The notes under the pieces are model-generated. The model saw nothing but the letters and a program-made list of their open reading frames with translations, was not told the DNA's origin and did no database searches. A stretch of 64,000 bases of DNA from Methylotenera sp. (GTDB taxonomy: Bacteria > Pseudomonadota > Gammaproteobacteria > Burkholderiales > Methylophilaceae). Position 1 is the stretch's first letter. Each line of letters starts with the position of its first letter. The position numbers were made by a program, and so were the translations under genes. Below, in pieces: positions 63,616 through 64,000 of this stretch. Location of the stretch: the NCBI RefSeq assembly GCF_030684185.1, contig NZ_JAUXOY010000015.1, forward strand, positions 1 through 64,000, in the 5' to 3' direction.

Positions 63616-64000
63616 TTTTGTTCTATCTTCTCTCTAACAATAAGTGATTTAACTATCAACATTTCTTGCCAACTTATCGTTCTCATTGCCCACAGGGAAA
63701 GCGTGTAGATTGCAATAACCGCAAAGAGTGGAAACATAGCCATAAACAATGAACTAAAGTACCAGGACATTTCGTTAACTACATAACCAACTGATAAATA
63801 CGAAAGCAGCCCAGATAAAGTGACTCCGCCAAGCATTTTCCAGGAAAGCTTGTAGCAGTGATTGGCAATGGCGAGTTGAAACACGATGTATAGGTTCATT
63901 GCCAGAGAGAATAAGATGGGCGCACTCAGTAGCCATATTGGAGAGGTGTTGATTGCAACCGCCATGGCAAGCAACAAGACTGGTAGTGCAACCATACTGG
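63612..64000 (-). CDS. C-terminal part of a Wzx-like flippase, cut by the window end
   Basis: At least 127 residues with four hydrophobic helices (about 1-16, 22-42, 53-70 and 82-104) ending in a Lys/Glu-rich tail. It resembles the last helices of polysaccharide transporters of the MOP superfamily. The frame is open to the window edge, so the ATG at 63995 is unlikely to be the true start. It overlaps the pyruvyl transferase gene by 4 nt. The partial length makes the assignment tentative, but locus content supports it. Confidence 0.6.
   Translation of the reverse strand, partial: SMVALPVLLLAMAVAINTSPIWLLSAPILFSLAMNLYIVFQLAIANHCYKLSWKMLGGVTLSGLLSYLSVGYVVNEMSWYFSSLFMAMFPLFAVIAIYTLSLWAMRTISWQEMLIVKSLIVREKIEQK

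Overview
The window looks like chromosome of a moderately AT-rich betaproteobacterium, most probably a methylotroph of the Methylophilaceae (Methylotenera/Methylophilus/Methylobacillus group). This rests on an EpsE-EpsL-EpsF-EpsG export set like that of Methylobacillus methanolan clusters, an MSHA-type pilus locus, a malate:quinone oxidoreductase and the general codon style. The genus is inferred.

Layout. (1) 1-17.5 kb: exopolysaccharide locus 1. It begins with a broken glycosyltransferase behind an IS-end-like repeat. It then holds a membrane protein, an acetyltransferase, three glycosyltransferases, a Wzx-type flippase, a Wzy/ligase-type polymerase, a secreted GH5-like hydrolase, a GMC oxidoreductase with a tiny Tat-signal ORF in front of it, EpsG, EpsF, EpsL and EpsE, and a small exported protein with a PEP-CTERM-like tail. 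(2) 17.9-22.4 kb: a 1510-residue sensor (periplasmic solute-binding domain, about six PAS domains, GGDEF, EAL), then a DUF3820 gene. (3) 22.9-40.9 kb: a complete MSHA-type pilus locus on the + strand in the order E-G-F-pilins-D-O-P-Q-I-(PilN)-J-K-L-M-N. MshE carries the c-di-GMP-binding MshEN motifs. (4) 41-47.7 kb: housekeeping genes mqo, tpiA, rlmB and rnr, with a vapBC toxin-antitoxin pair between rlmB and rnr. (5) 47.7-50.2 kb: tRNA-Leu(CAG), an orphan tyrosine integrase, a small charged protein and HU. (6) 50.4-53.3 kb: an EAL-CBS-GGDEF protein and a rhomboid protease. (7) 53.4-64 kb: exopolysaccharide locus 2 on the - strand, with its own flippase (cut by the window end), polymerase, four glycosyltransferases, pyruvyl transferase, GH51-like lipoprotein and radical SAM/SPASM protein.

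How it works together. The window is dominated by surface functions: two Wzx/Wzy-type polysaccharide systems, each with a glycan hydrolase, and a retractable-type pilus. The c-di-GMP enzyme just upstream of mshE, and the MshEN domain in MshE, suggest that small-molecule sensing is linked to pilus extension.

Most unusual signals: (a) five of the six consecutive classical prepilin-like genes (26.4-30.0 kb) have leader peptides made of short in-frame repeats of the residues around their own prepilin-peptidase site, with gene-specific periods of 15, 18 or 27 nt in four of them; (b) a 59-codon Tat-signal ORF with a TTG start in front of the GMC oxidoreductase; (c) a nested inverted-repeat element between mshO and mshP that supplies the mshP ribosome site; (d) a 21-bp hairpin inside the mshQ signal-peptide region and a composition break within mshQ; (e) a 66-codon ORF fitted exactly between two genes of locus 2.
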